DNA of 64,000 nucleotides, taken from NCBI GenBank assembly GCA_016802295.1, contig JAESIW010000071.1, positions 396,507 to 460,506 on the forward strand, written 5' to 3'. The notes below the pieces were generated by a model. It did no database searches. It was not told where the DNA came from and saw nothing but the letters and a program-made list of their open reading frames with translations. The position numbers were made by a program, and so were the translations under genes. Within the stretch, counting starts at the first letter, position 1. The number at the start of each line of letters is the position of its first letter. Origin of the DNA: Brachionus rotundiformis. Lineage: Eukaryota; Rotifera; Eurotatoria; Ploima; Brachionidae. Below are positions 43,510 to 55,024 of the stretch, piece after piece.

Positions 43510-45991
43510 TATTAATTAATATAAATTTAATTTTTATTTTCTAAGTCTAAAATAAAACTCTTGAGTTTATAAATCATTATTTAATGTACTTTTATTTATA
43601 CCATAAACAGGAATTATTATTTTTCTTTATTGATTTTGGTTTAAAATAAAATCATTAATTTCCTTTCTAATTTGGTTATCTACAACTTAAGTTTACCTTA
43701 TTTTAAAGAAATATAGATACCATTTAAAATCTTCCTCTTTTTTTTATTAGAAACAAAAACGCATCCATAAAACAAAACATGGATTTGTTTAACTTTATTC
43801 ATTTCATTAGACTTGATTGATTTATACTGATAAGCTAATTTATTAGCTCTCTTGAACAAAATAATTTAGCTTAACACATTTTTGCCTGAATCGCACCAAC
43901 AGAGCCTTACTACTCAATACCTTTTTTAATATTTGAACTGGTGAAAAAAAGCTAAGATTGATAGGCACATCATTTGCTCAAAAGCCGCATATCGAAGCAA
44001 ATAATTAATGATTATTAAATTATGATCAGTTATCATTTACCAATCTGAAGCTAATTTACTTTTTTATCATCGAATTAGCTTCCTTAAATGTTTTTTAGCC
44101 TAAGTCTAATCACTACATTTATTTATAAAAAACAATGTAGTGATTAATAGTGTTTAGAATTAGCTGCATGTATTCAGCACTCTCTGGGCCGAACCAACTA
44201 CCTTATAGATTAACTTAAATAACATTTGATCAACACAGATCCAATGATGCGTGCTGTTGCCATGGAAACTTTACAATTTCAAGATGATTTTAAAAAAAAT
44301 TTAAATACTAAAAATTAAATTAAATTAATTATCTATTTGAGAAAATAGTTGTATTTATTTTTGGTCTGACAGGCTCAAAATGGAACCCTACGAAAATTGT
44401 AGAGTTAAATTGTAGATTTCAATATTCACCAATTGAAGGAAGGAAACTAACTAGACAACAAGTTAAATTAGCCAAAAAGCTATTTGTGACAACAAAATGC
44501 CGAACTTATTTAAATTTAAGCTTTTTAGTTGGGATTTTGTTATCGATTTTTTCTTGTTAATTGCTTGAAATTGGAAAAATAAAAATGGAAAATATTGCAA
44601 GTAAACTTTCTTCTACAAAACCATAGAGAACATTGTTTGAGTGAGAGAGAGAGAGAAAGAGAGAGAGTGAATCTTAAAGAGAACTTGAAATCGAATAAAT
44701 TTAATTAGTTAAAATATGTAAATTAATAAAAAAAAATGAGAAATCTTGAGAGGAACGAAGAGTGGATAAAAAGTATTTTATTTATGTTGCTTGTGAGGAA
44801 TTTTATAAATTTGTTAATTATCTACTTAATGAGAATTGAAATCAGATTTTTAAATCAATTTAGAAGATTTCCTAAAGCGTCTTTTATGGCTCTTATCTAA
44901 TTCAATTTTCCTCAAGCGTGCATTGATATGAATACATGACACGGATGTGGTGGAAAATGGAGCCTACATGCTTTTTTTTGCTACTAAGTTGGTAGAACGC
45001 GGATCATGGCTTACAACTAAATGATATTTGGTTAAGTAGCCTTATATGGGTCATTTATTTAGCGTGTAATTTATCAATAAAGGTTAGAAAAATTGGTTTA
45101 ATTGCCAATATATAAAAACAAACAATTTTTGGTTTATTTTCTCGTTTTGGGCGCCTTAAAGAAAAGTAACAAAAAGGTTTGTGATAAAGCAAAATATTTG
45201 GTTTTTAAAGTTCTTAACATACTGAAATTAGATATTCTTGATTGATTAAAAATTTAGGGTCAAATTAATGCACTCAGAGATTTGGGTCTAAGTCACAAAA
45301 AAACTTTAATGATTAGTTTTTTTTTAAATGATAAATCGATTTTCTTATGTTTCTTCCGTTTTCTAAAACGATTTTTATTAAGAAAAAATATTTTATTTTG
45401 ATTTCGTGATTAATAATTTGATATGTATACAATAGTTAAATATAATACTTTTTCCGGGTTTTTAAAGCAAAATAATGATTAGTTTCGTATTTAAGAGCTA
45501 TGGTTTTGATATTCAATAGTTAGATTTGATCTAAAAAATACTTTAATAAAAGATAATTTAATTTAAATCTAACAATTTTGTTACAAGCATAAAATAATAT
45601 TTTTTAAAATTAATTAATTTAAATTGAGATTATATTTTTTTAATTTAAAAAAGAATCACATAAATATTTAAAGATTAAAATATTCTATAAATTTAATTTG
45701 CTTTTAATATGTATTGGTATAGTGTTAAATAAATAATTTCTAACTCCTTCGTTTAGATTTTTAGATAAGTAAAATAAATAAAAATTGAATTCATACAAAA
45801 TGTAAATACTCACTGATATTATTTAATATTTATTTGATATTTTATATTTATAATTTATAATTTAACAAAATAAATATAACTTGATCTTTCCATTATATTA
45901 ATATATTTTTTATTAGAAAATTTTAATTCAAAAACAATTTAAAAATAATTAAAACGGATATACACAAATAAATAAAAAAAATTATAGATCC
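43510..45991. other. 2.5 kb intergenic region with microsatellite and hairpin
   Basis: No convincing gene on either strand. It contains an interrupted GA microsatellite at about 44640-44670. It also contains an inverted repeat at about 44109-44142 (aatcactacatt ... aatgtagtgatt, 14 bp loop). It should hold the NOL4-like promoter at its left end and the Cdc25 3' UTR at its right end. A segment at about 44463 (gttaaattagcca) resembles the flank of the right arm at 38489, possibly by chance. Confidence 0.5.
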
Positions 45992-46924
45992 TTAGAAATC
46001 AAGCTTTGCTTTTATGGTAAACCTTGGTTTTCTGTTGTACATTTCCCAAGATTTGGATTTTTTTCTAAAATACTTCATGTCTTGTTTGTGGTCATTGTCT
46101 GACATTGGCATGTATGATTTTGGTTCACAATGCTGTATACTTTCTTCATAAAACCGTTTGTATCCACCTTCCAATAGATAAATTTCTGGATAAAACAAAT
46201 TAGGATAACTGTCTTGGTTCAAAGATCGATCTTTTTCTCTAAACTCTCTCATCAATTTGGGTCCTCTTTCGATGGAGAATTCACAATGAAAGATAACCAC
46301 CACTGGTTTGCCATCTGGCGTTGTGATCGGATTATGGAACAACTGTTCCATCAATTCCTCTTTTACATAAGCACTTTGAGCACTAGACACATGGCCTCCG
46401 TTGTATTCGTAAGGATATCTCGCGTCCAAAATTATGTATCTGCCTATTTTGTCATCATATTCACCATTAAGCAAATCAACAAGAGTTTTAGGTTCAATTG
46501 AAGCCAAGTCGTTGTGTCTAGACTTGGTCAAAATTGGTAAAGTATGAGTGCGAGACATGTCACCTATTAATTTCTCATTTGTGCTCAATTCTTGATGATT
46601 GTTTAATCTGAATCGAGAAAAAGGTGACTCTAAGTTTGGCTTTGGTGGACTGGTTTCAGATATTGGTTTGGTACTGAAGTTAAATGAAGTGTCCAAATCA
46701 CTAGACTGGCTTAGATCATCCAATTCGCTGTCATGCTCTGAGAAGGCGCTGCCACACGAGTTCTCATCAATGTGGTCAACAAATAGCTTCCTTGGTTGAG
46801 AGATTTTTAATGGCGAGTTCATTTCTTCCTCTTGTTGATCAAATACCAATTTTTTAATTTGACTTTTTTTGCTCATTTGTGGAGAATCAAATTGCATTCT
46901 GCGCTTAATTCCAGCTGGGTACAT
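45992..46924 (-). CDS. CDC25: Cdc25-type dual-specificity phosphatase
   Basis: M-phase inducer phosphatase that removes inhibitory phosphates from CDK Thr14/Tyr15. Intronless, 310 residues. The rhodanese-fold catalytic domain starts near residue 138 (IEPKTLVDLLNGEYDD) and includes IILDARYPYEYNGGH and the active-site loop HCEFSIERGP with Cys214 and Arg220, followed by YPEIYLLEGGYKRFYE. Vertebrate Cdc25 has HCEFSSERGP. The C-terminal tail (SYMPM and a basic stretch) is the region that contacts CDK/cyclin in family members. The N-terminal regulatory part is short (about 135 residues) but Ser/Thr-rich. Its long upstream region may host regulatory sequence. Confidence 0.95.
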   Translation of the reverse strand: MYPAGIKRRMQFDSPQMSKKSQIKKLVFDQQEEEMNSPLKISQPRKLFVDHIDENSCGSAFSEHDSELDDLSQSSDLDTSFNFSTKPISETSPPKPNLESPFSRFRLNNHQELSTNEKLIGDMSRTHTLPILTKSRHNDLASIEPKTLVDLLNGEYDDKIGRYIILDARYPYEYNGGHVSSAQSAYVKEELMEQLFHNPITTPDGKPVVVIFHCEFSIERGPKLMREFREKDRSLNQDSYPNLFYPEIYLLEGGYKRFYEESIQHCEPKSYMPMSDNDHKQDMKYFRKKSKSWEMYNRKPRFTIKAKLDF

Positions 46925-47620
46925 TTTGTCTATTATTTATCTATTTAAATATTAAGTTTTATTAAAATAATGTGTATGTTTTTGTTTAAGATAAAGTGTT
47001 TAAATAGAAACATAGCCAGTGACCAAATTTTGCTAATTGAATGATGCATTTAAGTCATTAACAATGGTCTTAAATGTTTGGTATTATATAACTTAGTCTT
47101 CGAAAATTAGTATTAAACACAAATTCATTTAATTATCGATCATAAATTGTTTAATTAGATTACATATCTCATTAGGCTATTGATATTCATTGAATTAGTG
47201 AAGTCTAGATGTGAAACAGAGGAAATGGAAATGAATGAATGAATTTATGAATGGGTGGCAAGAGATTGTAAAAAAATAAATATTCAGCGCTATAATTACA
47301 AAATAATAACAGCTTATGAAGGTAGAATAAAAAAATATAAACATGTGAATGTTAAATAGATGGTATCAATATATCTTTATACAACTGGGAAGCAATTCTC
47401 AAATTTAAATAGCCAAATTACACGCTTGGACGAAATGCAAAACTGCGTGAAATATATCACTATACGAAATCCACTGAGAGATAATTTACCTATGCTACTA
47501 CTATTACTATGCTTTACTTTAATGAATGCGCGCTAAGTACTGTTGAAATCCGAATAGTTATTAAAAACAATAAATTGAACAACATTAATAATCCAATCAA
47601 GTCTAAATATATCGCTGTGA
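46925..47620. other. Intergenic upstream of Cdc25
   Basis: About 700 bp with the Cdc25 promoter side. There is a short tandem tract gaatgaatgaat near 47232. No other gene or RNA seen. Confidence 0.4.
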
Positions 47621-48161
47621 ATGCATCGACTTCAAAGATGCTTATCATCATCTAATCGTGTTGTAATCCTCAGGATTCGTGTTATTTTCTCTATTGTTTG
47701 TTTTTTTACAAGCTTTGTATCTTTGTTTGTTCTCTACCGTATTCTTAATATCAACTTTATCAACATGTATAATCTTGACAAAAGCCTATTCTATAAGCTT
47801 ATCATTTATTCTTTAATGAATTTTATTATCTTAACGACGCTTATTATTTATTTGTATATCTGTATCGAGCTAAGGCTCCTTCAGATTAAAAAAAAAAGAG
47901 AAAAAAAAATGGGGTTTAGGGTTTATCAGGTACTTCTAGTGGTTTAGAAGAAATCCTGATAAATATAAAACTTCTATCGAGAAACCTACAATAACCTTAG
48001 AAATTCAAAAAACGACACTGTCCCTTTCAAAAGTTAATGATTATTATGACAAGTCTTTTGATTATTTTCATTCTAAATTTATCAACCGTCTGCTAATAGA
48101 ACAACTGAAATCAGAATTTTTTTTTAATCGGATAATTCATAATAATAAAAATATAATTTAA
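47621..48161 (+). pseudogene. Unrecognised, apparently frame-broken membrane-protein reading frame
   Basis: The first part, 47621-47947, encodes 108 residues from an ATG with two hydrophobic segments (VIFSIVCFFTSFVSLFVLY and LIIYSLMNFIILTTLIIYLYI) and a Lys-rich end. It stops at 47945-47947. A second open stretch then follows at once in another frame (WFRRNPDKYKTSIEKP, then LSKVNDYYDKSFDYFHSKFI) and ends with a TAA at about 48161. An AG precedes the second stretch, but no usable intron of normal size separates the two. It is thus either a broken gene or one whose true splice sites I missed. Family unknown. Confidence 0.35.
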
Positions 48162-48705
48162 AGAAATTTTGAAAATTATTTTCTCACTTAGATATTAATT
48201 TCGAAAAGTTAATTTTTTAAAATTTTTTAAAAACCAGATTTCCTTTATCAAATGAGCACGATCATGCCTCTCGATGTCTTGACCATTGGTTTCTTTGGTC
48301 ATATTGAAATATATATAACTTTTTTTCTAAAAATTTAAAAACCGATTCTTTAAATGTAACATGGTACAGGATTAAAAGTTCCATCTTTTACAAAATACCG
48401 GAAGAGTTTAAATTTTAAGGTAATTGAGTAATTTAGCACTTTGCAGAGACTCCAATGCTGCACCATGTTGCATGTACAGGGATGGTTTTTAATTATTAGA
48501 TAAAAGTTATAAGAATTCTGCTCTATTGTACCAAGTTTCACAAAGCCGAAAAATTTAAATAATCAAACAAGTTCAAAGATCAAAAATGTTTGTATTAATT
48601 TTTCTAGTCTAACTAGAACCATGTTTAAATGACGAAAAAGTTAACTTATAAAGCTATTAACTTCTAATTTAATTAATTTTAAAAAAATGTGATAAGAAAA
48701 AATAT
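48162..48705. other. Intergenic, no gene seen
   Basis: AT-rich sequence between the broken reading frame and the tRNA. No coding or RNA feature could be supported on either strand. Confidence 0.4.
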
Positions 48706-48785
48706 GGTAGCGTGGCCGAGTGGTCTAAGGCGCTGGTTTTAGGCACCAGTCGTAACAGGCGTGGGTTCGAATCCCACCGCTATCA
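48706..48785 (+). tRNA. tRNA-Leu (anticodon TAG)
   Basis: A complete cloverleaf. The acceptor stem GGTAGCG pairs with CGCTATC (one G-T pair) plus discriminator A. The D-arm has TGGCCGAGTGGTCTAAGGC, which also serves as the A box. The anticodon stem CTGGT/ACCAG encloses loop TTTAGGC, giving anticodon TAG. An extended variable arm as in class II tRNAs follows, then the T-arm GTGGGTTCGAATCCCAC with B box GGTTCGAATCC. No intron. A T-run terminator follows at about 48789. It reads CUA codons. Confidence 0.96.
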
Positions 48786-48887
48786 AATTTTTTTAAAGCC
48801 AAAATTTAAGTTATTTATTAATTTAAAATTGAATCATATCTAAAAAATAAAAATCAAAAAATTAAAAAAAAAACTTTTTTTTAAAAT

Positions 48888-51267
48888 TTATTTTCTTTTA
48901 AAAAATTGTGACTTTTTAAGAGTTTTGGTTATTTTGCCAGCAGATCTTCGAATACTTTTACGTTCCAAGTGATGTTGCATCGTTTTACTTTGTTCATCTT
49001 GATTCTTTTTGGCTTTTCTGCTCAAAAATGTCATTTGTTTATTTCCTAGTGAATCACTTCTGAACACCAGCTGGTCATAATTTAACTTGTCTTTATTTTT
49101 ATTTTCCAAATGCTGAATCCTGTTTGCCATTGGTAAGCGTTTCATTTTTTCATTTTTCAATATTTCATTTGTATCTTTGCCATTTGCACTAGCTGAGTAT
49201 AAATCCAGTCCATCTTTGAGCTCATAAAATTTTGGCTGCTTGACATTATTTTCTTTTTTACGTTCGAGCTTTTCCTTAAGGCGTTTTTCTTGCTGAATTT
49301 GTTTATACTGCTCTTTGACGCTTTGTTTCCACTGGTGCTCGTCATCAGATGAGCTTTCTGAACCAGAGTCATCGCTATCTTCTGACATGCTTTCTTGTTC
49401 TTGATCGCTCTCCTCAGACGCTGGCACATTATCAACCACCTTTTTCTTCAACTTTTTCTCATTTACTTTTTGAACAACCGGATTCAACAGCTTATACTCC
49501 TCGGAATTCATGTCTATTTGATAATTTGGATCAGTAAACAACTCAGCAAAACGTTTATCCTCCATTGGATTGAAAACTGGCTTTTTGGTTTTCACTTTTG
49601 ATTTTAGTTCCTCGGATTCTTCGATTATTCTCTTGGCAAGCTCGGTATTTACAGTTGGTAGCTTGCGCTGGACTTTAACTCTATTTTCTCTTTCTTTTTC
49701 CAGTTTTTCTTTTATCTTTCTCTTTTTGAATTCTTCGAAGTTAAATGGCTCGTTGATTAATTTGGCTTTCTTGTATAGTCTGATATCTATGAAGTAGCCA
49801 TGCATGTATGCTCGCAGGACATTGGTGCCAATTAGATTGTCCAAGCCGAGGGTTTCGAGCTCTTGTTTGGTAAGGAATTTGTAGTCGTCATAGACTGTGC
49901 TTGTTGGATTTGACTCTAGCTCTTCGGTCAAGTTGTCCAAAAACGAACACCATTTCGGAGCTGGACCGATCGATGGAATATAGTAGACAAGTATTTTGGA
50001 AGCTTCATTTGCCATAAATAACATACCACTGTTAGGTACAAGGCATATATTGTTCAGTCCGGTGCCGGGCTCGATGGAAGTGTACGGTTTTCCTGTATGA
50101 CGGTCCCATATCTTACAAACTCGCTTATCTATTGAAAATATTAAGTCGCTTTCTTTATGCCAGCCAATGTCTTTAATTGGCAATTCGAACCGGTGGTCTT
50201 TTACCAGCAGTGGACGGTTTGATCTTATATCATACAATAATATCTTAATAACAATTAATTAAGAAAATATTTTTTTTATTTTTAATTAATTTTGAAAATT
50301 AAGAAATAATTAAATTTAATTTAATAAAATACTAGAAAAAATTTTTTTAGTTCATTATAAAATGATTTAATAGATAAATTTAAAATTTACTGAGTATCAT
50401 TTTTTTTGTCTAGATAGATAAATAGATAAACAGATAAGCACTAAAAAAATTACATGTCCAGTGGATGTTCCAACAGCAAGGTTCAATCCATCTCTATACT
50501 TTAAAGCAGTTATGGCACATTTGGCATTTTTATCAGACAAATCTTCGAACAAAGAATCAATTGCGCAGTTTAGAGCTCCGACTTGTTTCGGTGCTCGAGG
50601 GTCCCAACACTCAACTACACCATCAGTGTTTCCACACGTAAAAAGCTCATGATCCGGATTAAATTGACAACAGTTGATCTCTTCAGTGCAGTTTGATACC
50701 AAGTTAGTTTGAAAGCGTCCTTGTTCCAAATTGAATCGGTAGATTTCGTTACTTGCACCAACAAAATACAAATCACATGCTGAATAATTGTAGTCAAAAT
50801 CTCTACCAAATTTTGGAATTCGAATTTTGTAGTATTTTCCATATTGAGCATGGAACTCGACATATCTATCATTGTGTAAGAAGACGGCCTTTGAGTAGTC
50901 ATCAGACAGAATTTTGTACTTAATGCATTCCGAGTCAAAGCACCTCTCAAATTTCATTGAATACTGGGTGACATCGAAGCATTTAACTCTTGGCTTGTAA
51001 ACACCACTGGCAAATATGTACTGACCATCAGGAGAAATGCTCACTTGGTTACTCACAATTGGCATATCAAAGTCCTGGATCAGCTGAATACGGTCCCGAA
51101 GCTCGGGATCCTTTTTGATCAACGAGCGACGCTTGCGGTCACTTATCCACTTAGAAAAAATTTGTTTAGAATTTAAAACGATCCATTAAATTGACTCTTA
51201 CGTCTGGTAATGACTTTCCGGCACTTAGGTTATATATTTTCACATTATTTGGAGATATAACTTGCAT
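48888..51267 (-). CDS. NOL10: NOL10 (Enp2-type) ribosome-biogenesis WD protein
   Basis: Nucleolar SSU-processome factor for 18S rRNA maturation. Three exons: 51267-51202, 51149-50454 and 50243-48888, 705 residues (human 688), all junctions in phase. The start MQVISPNNVKIYNLSAGKSLPDW resembles NOL10. The N-terminal two-thirds of about 350 residues forms WD-type blades (VSISPDGQYIFASGVYKPRV, TCGNTDGVVECWDPR, LLYDIRSNRPL, KIWDRHTGKPY). A NUC153-type motif follows (DKRFAELFTDPNYQIDM). The C-terminus is a charged Lys/Glu/Ser coiled region ending in basic residues, as in the family. Divergent promoter shared with RAD23. Confidence 0.94.
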
Positions 51268-51918
51268 TTTTTTTTAAATTAACTTTTGCCAAAAACATGC
51301 AAATTAAATACTTGGTAATACGTTCATTAAAATAAAAAAATTCAAATATTTTACATGCTTGGCAAGCAATTATTAATTTATTTGTCTTAAATTAAAATAA
51401 AAGATAAAAACTAACTTTAAAATAGTTCTAATTTTTTTATTCAAACTTTTTTAATCTAATTAAATATAATCATATTCTTATAATAAAAGACAAAAAATTT
51501 ATTTTATCTAATAAAAAATTTTTTAAGTCATCAAATAATCTAAAAATATTTATAATTTTTTCACAAAAAAATATTAACATTTTGATCAAAATCAACGCAA
51601 TCTAGTTGTGTGTATTTAAATAAAACGGAAAAATAATAAAAATTATTAAAAAAATTTAATCAATTAATTTTTCAAATTTGCCATACCAATTACCAGCTCG
51701 AAATGATAATTTTTCCAAGCCTTTAACATACTTGAGTTAAAAATAATCTAATTTTGAAATTATTAATTTTTATTTTTTTGCATTCATTCTATACAATATG
51801 AAAAATACCTAATCATCACTGTGCACTATTTCATAATTCAAAAATATCTATAATACACATATTAAGCTTAAATTTTGTTATCTTTAAATTAAATTTAAAT
51901 CATAGATACAAAAGAAAA
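51268..51918. promoter_or_regulatory. Divergent promoter region NOL10 / RAD23
   Basis: About 650 bp between the start codons of two genes transcribed away from each other. AT-rich; no TATA-like or factor site stands out from background. Confidence 0.4.
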
Positions 51919-53003
51919 ATGTTAGTTACATTTAAGACATTATCTAATTTAACCTTTAAAATCGACATTCAGCCGACTGACACGATTAAAGAAGTTAAGG
52001 AAAAAATATTCAAGGATAAAGGTGACGATTACCGAGTTGAGAACCAGAAGCTAATTTTGCTTGGAAAAGTATTGGAAGATAATAAGACAGTTGGTGAGTA
52101 CAATGTGACCGAAGCGAGCAGCATAGTTTGCTTTGCAACTAAACCAAAAGCGGCGCCAGCACAAGCTCCAGCTCAAACGCCCGCACCGGCACCGACCCCG
52201 GTGGCCACTACAACACCAGCTCCTGCTCCCGCCGAACCCGTAGTTCAGACCACTCCGGTTCCAGCTGCACCAGCTGAAACCAGGACCGGTCTTGGAGATT
52301 CAGGACTAGTGGTTGGCGAGGAGTATGAGCGTTCTGTCCAAGAAATGATGAGCATGGGCTATCCAAGGAATCAAATAGAGGCTGCTATGAGAGCTAGCTT
52401 CAACAACCCAGATCGAGCTGTTGAGTATTTGTTGTCTGGTAACATACCAAGCATGGAAGAAGGTGAACCAGGCGAGGAAGCCAGTGGAGACGAAATGGCC
52501 GCCGAAGGAGCTATTCCTGCTGTCGGAGAAGACTCTCTTGCTTTTCTTAGATCACAGCCCCAGTTTGCCCAAATGAGAACCCTTATTCAGCAGAACCCGT
52601 CATTGTTGGGACCTTTACTTCAACAATTAGCTCAATCGAATCCACAGCTTCTGCAGCTGATAAATGAGAACCAAAATGAATTTTATAACATGATAAATGA
52701 GCCTTTGGAAGGCGAAAGCACTGGAACTGGTGGTACTGGAACCGGAGGCAGGACTGCTCCTGCTACGACTGGCACAGCTCCGCCAGGATCTAGCTATATC
52801 ACTGTGACTCCACAAGAAAGAGAAGCAATAGATAGGGTAATTTATTATCAGAAAAAAAAATCTAATTCAAAATTTAATATTTCATTAAATTAAAGCTTAA
52901 AGCTTTGGGATTCCCAGAGGCCATGTGCATACAAGCTTACTTTGCATGCGACAAAAATGAGAACTTGGCCGCCAATTTCCTGCTACAAAACGACGATGAT
53001 TAA
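51919..53003 (+). CDS. RAD23: RAD23 (UV excision repair / proteasome shuttle)
   Basis: Carries ubiquitylated proteins to the proteasome and stabilises XPC in nucleotide-excision repair. Two exons, 51919-52836 and 52896-53003, 341 residues. Domain order is canonical. UBL at residues 1-76 (LVTFKTLSNLTFKIDI ... LGKVLEDNKTVGEYNV), an Ala/Pro/Thr-rich linker to about 122, UBA1 at about 135-175 (MMSMGYPRNQIEAAMRAS), XPC-binding helices at about 205-262 (LRSQPQFAQMR, QNPSLLGPLLQQLAQSNPQL), a Gly/Thr-rich linker, and UBA2 at about 298-341 (LKALGFPEAMCIQAYFACDK). UBA2 is split by the 59 bp intron. It ends LLQNDDD. Confidence 0.96.
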
Positions 53004-53543
53004 ATTATTCGCTTGCTGTGACATTTTCTTGTTTAAATTTGTTTAACAATTAAATTGTGTCTTCTTTTAGAATTCTGATGTTCAATAAAAATTAAATTTA
53101 CTTTTTAATAATTATTTTTGATTTTTGAAATTAATTGTCAATCGATAATAATTAAAAAAAAAAAAAATTTGTCCATCCTTGTGACCGAAATAAAAATAAA
53201 TTTAAATAAATATAAAAAAAATTTTAATTTTTAAATTTTTAAGAGATAATTAATTAAATAATAAGAAATATAAAGTTTGAAGACGGTAATTTATTACAAT
53301 TAATAAAAAGCTTTAGTTGATATTTTGTTCAATTTATTTTAAAACAAGATAATTTCTTAACAATACAAAAAATATAAAATAATGAAGTATTTCATCAACC
53401 ACGTGACTTTAATAATTAAATATCATAAATTTGATTTAAATTTTATTTTACATTAATCTTAGATTATTAAAATCGATTCGATGCAAGTGAAAATAAACTT
53501 TAAAAAAAAGCTTATTAAACAAATTTGAATATTTTTATTTTAG
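53004..53543. other. Intergenic / possible FDX2 5' exon region
   Basis: AT-rich sequence between RAD23 and the first supported FDX2 exon. A single ATG context at 53481 (GATGCAAGTG) might belong to an FDX2 first exon. It does not splice in frame with a standard GT donor. Confidence 0.35.
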
Positions 53544-54115
53544 GTCATTGGTAAAATTAGCTCAGCAATCTCGAATTACCAGAAGAATCTTCACTAAATT
53601 TTCTTTTATTCAAAGTGAATTTTTTTTTAAAGTTATTTTAACAACAATTACCTAACTAATTTAGCCAGAAACCATGGTGAATATGAATGGCAAGATCCCA
53701 AGTCTCAAGAGGAAATGTAAGACCTGAACAATGAAGAAAATTTTAATCTAACTTTTATTTTAGAGTAAATGTTACCTATGTTTTAAAAGATGGTGTCAAG
53801 CAACAAGTTCGTGGTAAAATAGGAGATAATATTTTATATTTGGCACATCGGTACAAGATACCATTAGAGGGAGCATGCGAGGCATCATTAGCATGCTCAA
53901 CTTGTCATGTTTATGTAAATTCCGAGTATCTTGACAAACTGCCGGAACCAAAAGAAGAAGAGGAAGACATGCTGGACCTTGCACCTTTTCTAAAAAGCAA
54001 CTCTAGGCTCGGATGTCAAATTATTTTAAACAAAGAACTTGAAGGCATTGAGCTAACTCTACCACAAGCGACTAGAAATTTCTACATAGACGGACATGTA
54101 CCAGAACCACATTAA
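53544..54115 (+). CDS. FDX2: Mitochondrial ferredoxin FDX2 (2Fe-2S), start unresolved
   Basis: Electron carrier for mitochondrial iron-sulfur cluster assembly. Three supported exons: 53544-53614, 53665-53716 and 53764-54115. The first (SLVKLAQQSRITRRIFTKF) has the basic, hydroxylated look of a mitochondrial targeting peptide but lacks an ATG, so a further 5' exon must exist. The core has GDNILYLAHRYKIPLEGACE, then ACSTCHVYV, then LGCQI, which supply the four cluster cysteines. The C-terminal LPQATRNFYIDGHVPEPH matches FDX2 rather than FDX1. The last exon ends 43 bp from the convergent CutC stop. Confidence 0.93.
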
Positions 54116-54158
54116 TAAATAAAATTTTATTAAAATAAATAATAGACTAAAAATTTAA

Positions 54159-54911
54159 TTAAAATTTGTCAAATATTTCTCTTAATTGTTTAACTTTTTG
54201 TTTATCAGTGAAACTAATTGAATATTCATTGTAGGCTGGTGATCCCATTGGTACTTGCTGATTACGATAAACCATTTTAGAATCTCTCCACGACCGGCAA
54301 GAAGAGTGGATTTCCTTGACCAGTGTTTCTTTTAGAATAGTTTCTAGATTATTACAATTAATTCCGGCACCAGCTATAATAGACACTTTTTGACTAGTGT
54401 CAACCAATTCTCTTATAACACCCCTTCCATCAAATGCATTGTTTCTTAGACCTGATGTTAATAGCTTGTCAAAACCCAATGATTCAATTTGGTTGAAGGA
54501 TTTTTGCCAATTTGAGCAAACATCAAAGGCTCGGTGAAAAGTTTTTACTACTGTACTAGGCACTTGATTTAAAATTTGTTTCACAACCACTTCATCTATT
54601 TGACCAGTTGAATCCAATGCTCCAAAGACTATTCCATCAGTCTCCATCTCAATTAACTTCTTTAAATCCTCTTCCATTGTTTCTATTTCTAAATCACTGT
54701 AATTGAAGTCGCCTGGACGGCATCGGATCATTGAATGTATTTTAAATTTTCCTTCAGGATCTACTTTATGCAAATATTTTCTTGCTGATCTAAAAACACC
54801 ATAAGTTGGCGTCAAACCACCTTCATTTAAGCTTGAGCATAATTCAACTCGGTTTGCACCTCCCTCGAAAGAGTTTACCACTGATTCAAGTGAATCAACA
54901 CAAACTTCCAC
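54159..54911 (-). CDS. CUTC: CutC-family copper homeostasis protein
   Basis: Intronless, 250 residues (human 273). TIM-barrel protein proposed to bind Cu(I); its precise role in animals is unsettled. The start MEVCVDSLESVVNSFEGGANRVELCS is the family signature. IHSMIRCRPGDFNYSD, DGIVFGALDSTGQID, TFHRAFDV, LTSGLRNNAFDG and IAGAGINCNNL follow in the expected order. The cysteine of IRCRPGDF and the conserved His residues are present. The stop is 43 bp from the FDX2 stop, so the two transcripts converge and their 3' UTRs probably overlap. Confidence 0.94.
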   Translation of the reverse strand: MEVCVDSLESVVNSFEGGANRVELCSSLNEGGLTPTYGVFRSARKYLHKVDPEGKFKIHSMIRCRPGDFNYSDLEIETMEEDLKKLIEMETDGIVFGALDSTGQIDEVVVKQILNQVPSTVVKTFHRAFDVCSNWQKSFNQIESLGFDKLLTSGLRNNAFDGRGVIRELVDTSQKVSIIAGAGINCNNLETILKETLVKEIHSSCRSWRDSKMVYRNQQVPMGSPAYNEYSISFTDKQKVKQLREIFDKF

Positions 54912-55024
54912 TTAATTTAATAATTAAATTAATAAAGAAAAATTAATTTTTTTTTATTTTAGTATAACTTATAATACAAGCTAACTTTATTAATTAAAAA
55001 ATAAAAAAATATTATTTCAATAGT

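Noticed and set aside
44640..44670. GA-rich tract as a GAGA-factor regulatory element
   Set aside because: An interrupted (GA)n microsatellite with no neighbouring gene start or other factor site; kept only as a simple repeat.
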